Source: Dugong dugon (Eukaryota > Chordata > Mammalia > Sirenia > Dugongidae). Taken from it: a DNA stretch of 64,000 bases. The notes under the pieces are model-generated. The model was not told the DNA's origin. It did no database searches and saw nothing but the letters and a program-made list of their open reading frames with translations. The position numbers and the translations under genes were made by a program. Where the stretch lies: assembly GCA_030035585.1 (NCBI GenBank), contig CM057461.1, positions 3,856,501 to 3,920,500 on the forward strand. The letters are read 5' to 3'. Shown here piece by piece: positions 61,843 through 64,000 of the stretch (its first letter is position 1; every line of letters starts with the position of its first letter).

Positions 61843-62604
61843 GGTAAGCCTTTAACAAATACTAGCTCCAATGTCACTGCTGATATAATGGTACCAAGAA
61901 TGGTAGACATTCTTTTTGTTTTGGTAGACATTCTGAACAAAATAATTTTAAATGATAAACTAGACACTGTCTTCCATGTAATTGGACCAGTCGCCGAGTG
62001 TCTCCTGAGTGTGTAACCAGCCTCGTCTATGGACGAGAATCAACTGGGGAACCGCGTGGGCTGCTGTGAAGAGTAAATGTCTCGTGGCACCCGAAGCTCT
62101 CAGGAGAGAACCTAGCGCGTACCAGGAGCTTGGTTAACGGCAGCCATGATTACTGTTGCGGTTGTTGTTAATATTACTCTCATTTTTACTTATTCTCAAA
62201 CCAAAATGTGTCAGACTCTCCCCATCTCCCCCTTGGGTTTTAGCAAAGAAGAACCTTATCAGAAACGCTCTTCCCGTGTGTACCTGGAAAACCCAGCCAG
62301 ATCTCTCCTTGGCTCGACACCCCTTTAGCAAATCTGTTCTGCCTCAGGCAGCACCCTATGACGCTCCCCAAGTGAACCCCACCTGCCGCTAACCAGACCC
62401 CTAGGAGCACCACTAATGAGAACCTCCAAATTCTGACTAACGGAGTCTTCCCTTCTTCCCACACAGAAAGGCTTCAGTTCTTCTAACTGAAGCTCATTAG
62501 TTCAAAACCCCGAAGTGTGCTTCTGCACGTTTCCCTGGCTTTATTTTTGAGATCAGGAAATATATGATTTCCCTTCTTGAGAAAAGTCAATTACTTCTGC
62601 CTTC
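61843..62604. other. Mostly unique DNA with MIR pieces and a hairpin
   Basis: A MIR 3'-like 'ggtaagcctttaacaaatactagctcc' sits at 61848-61880 and a second MIR at 62030-62180. A nested inverted repeat lies at 62412-62501. Confidence 0.4.
62030..62180 (+). mobile_element. MIR 3' half
   Basis: 'tgtgaagagtaaatg', 'agagaacctagcgcgtaccaggagcttgg' and 'ttgttgttaatatta' follow the MIR 3' half. Confidence 0.5.
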
Positions 62605-63011
62605 AAAAAAAGACCAGACTTACTGGTCTGACAGAGACTGGAGGAACCCCCAAGGCTATGGCCCCAGACACTCTGCTAACTCAGAACTGAAGCCTCTCCC
62701 GAAGCCCACTTTTCAGACAGAGATTAGACAGGCCCCCAAAACAAACAATAACACACGTGAAGAACGTGCTTCTTAGTTCAGTCAAGTATACGAGACCAAA
62801 TGGGCAACTCCCGTCCAAAAGCAAGACGAGAAGTCAGGAAGGGACAGGAACTGGACGAATGGACACAGGGAACCTGGGGTACAAAGGCGGAGCACGCTGA
62901 CACATTGTGGGGATTGCAACAAATGTCACAAAACAGTATGTGTATAAATTGTTGAATGAGAAACTAACTTGAGCTGTAAACTTTTGCCTAAAGCACAATT
63001 TAAAAAAAAAT
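62605..63011 (+). mobile_element. L1 3' UTR end, lineage type
   Basis: AGACCAGACTTACTGGTCTG at the left and 'ggggattgcaacaaatgtcac', 'aatgagaaactaacttgagctg' and an A-rich end at the right, collinear with 24090-24440. Strongly 5'-truncated. Confidence 0.9.
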
Positions 63012-63064
63012 TACACATGCCCTATCTTTCTCGAGGTAGCACAGCCTCGGCCCTATGATCAATA

Positions 63065-63246
63065 CAGTGAAACCTGCGAAAGCCGGAACTCCATGGGATT
63101 GCCTGGTGTTTCTGGGTCTCACAAGCGTCTGCCTTTGACAGGGTGCAGTCACCACTTTTCTGTCACTGTCAGTTGAAAAGATCTGAGTTTTCCTTCCCTG
63201 AGAGGTTTCTGACTTACACAGGATCCAGCTTTCGCAGGTTTTACTG
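63065..63246. mobile_element. MITE, Tigger/pogo-like, TA target site
   Basis: Left end CAGTGAAACCTGCGAAAGCC and right end GGTTTTACTG are inverted repeats: 20 of 22 outer positions pair. TA flanks both sides (63063-63064 and 63247-63248). 182 bp, no coding capacity. TIR beginning CAGT plus TA duplication fits the Tigger/pogo group. Confidence 0.8.
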
Positions 63247-63248
63247 TA

Positions 63249-64000
63249 CCACCAACCCCACAGCCTCGTTGTTAAACAGGAGACGCTCAGGTCAGGAGGA
63301 GGAACGAAGGCACCCACTCACTCCTTGGAGCCCGCAGGAGGGAGGGGCCCCTTGGCGAGCAAGGGTGCCCTGGAACGAGCCAGTGGTCACCTCCTCCTGC
63401 CCATCATTGACTTCCAGGGAGGCTTGTTCGCAAGATGCTTCGTGGGGCACCAGGCAAGCGGCACCTGTTAGTGGCTACAGAGCCCTGCTCCACCCCCCGG
63501 TGTACATCCGCCAGCTGAAGACACAGCCCACTCCCTCCCCGGCCGCATGGACACTGAAGGAAATGCCCAAGTCCTTGCTTGCTTCTTGGTGTGAACACTG
63601 GTTTCTAGAAGGGAAATCTAACTGCAGCTGCGAGCTTTGTTTCTGTGGATCTCCTCCACCCCCCATGCCCTTCCCACTGTCGTCCTCAGGCTGTGTAGGT
63701 CTTCCTCCCCTGTCATGCCATCCATTAGTGCCCCTGAGGGTCCCGCCTACCCTCCAGCTCCCAGACTCCTTGCATGATGGGCTGGGGCAGAGGGACCCAG
63801 AACAGAAGTTGCACATGTCACCCCAGGCTGTTAAAGGCCAGAGCACCTCCTTCTCTGGAATCCTCAGCAAAACTTGCATGACACTTATTCCGTTGCAGAG
63901 GCCATAAGGTGGTCAAATGTCTTCAGCCTGAGTGTGGACAACAGAGGCTGGGTCCTGTGAGCAACAAATAAACATTCTGAGATCAGCCCCTGAGGTTCTC
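63249..64000. other. Unique DNA containing the window's longest open frame
   Basis: A 254-codon plus-strand frame (63143-63907) starts inside the MITE and ends GCCATAA near 63907. Composition is Pro/Ser-rich. A 134-codon minus-strand frame overlaps it. AATAAA lies at 63967-63972. No protein family recognised and no intron signals convincing; probably chance in GC-rich DNA. Confidence 0.35.

Overview
This is mammalian nuclear DNA from an afrotherian, most likely an elephant or a close relative. The assignment rests on three repeat signatures: tRNA-derived SINEs of the AfroSINE type (head like GCCCTGGTGGCACAGTGG, tail like GGGTTTGGTTTTGG); BovB-type RTE LINE 3' ends whose protein carries GHVIRRDQSLEKDIMLGK; and L1 3' ends with an unusual lineage-type 3' UTR. 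Family names are from memory, not from a database search.

I recognise no protein-coding gene, RNA gene or CRISPR array. The window reads as gene-poor intergenic or intronic DNA. About half is recognisable repeat. Almost every long open frame lies in a repeat or overlaps a long open frame on the opposite strand.

Layout: 1-16 kb holds RTE 3' ends, AfroSINEs in both orientations, MIRs and MaLR-like LTRs, including an LTR inserted in an RTE (14223-14706). 17-19 kb is a 2 kb repeat-poor block. 19-33 kb alternates SINEs, RTE, one full-length MER20, old L1 tails, L2 and unique DNA, including a homeodomain-motif-rich AT block (26.2-26.5 kb). 34.1-35.9 kb is another repeat-free block. 36-48 kb is dominated by old L1 3' ends carrying younger SINE and RTE insertions, a class I ERV LTR (40077-40425), and well kept MIR and L2 copies. 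49.8-50.9 kb is a SINE split by L1. 51.3-51.9 kb is a MER20 whose interior has expanded into a 17-motif, 20/21-bp minisatellite. 53-58 kb is an old L1 split by a younger antisense L1. 58-64 kb mixes SINEs, MIR, RTE, a 270-bp purine/pyrimidine-alternating block, an L1 tail and a small TIR element with TA target sites.

Best leads: the minisatellite born from a pre-existing short repeat in MER20; nested insertions that date a MaLR-like LTR family after RTE arrival; a non-autonomous RTE derivative linking RTE to a tRNA-Gly-headed SINE; an unclassified repeat shared by two loci; a 182-bp MITE; and three repeat-free blocks with clustered transcription-factor-like motifs.
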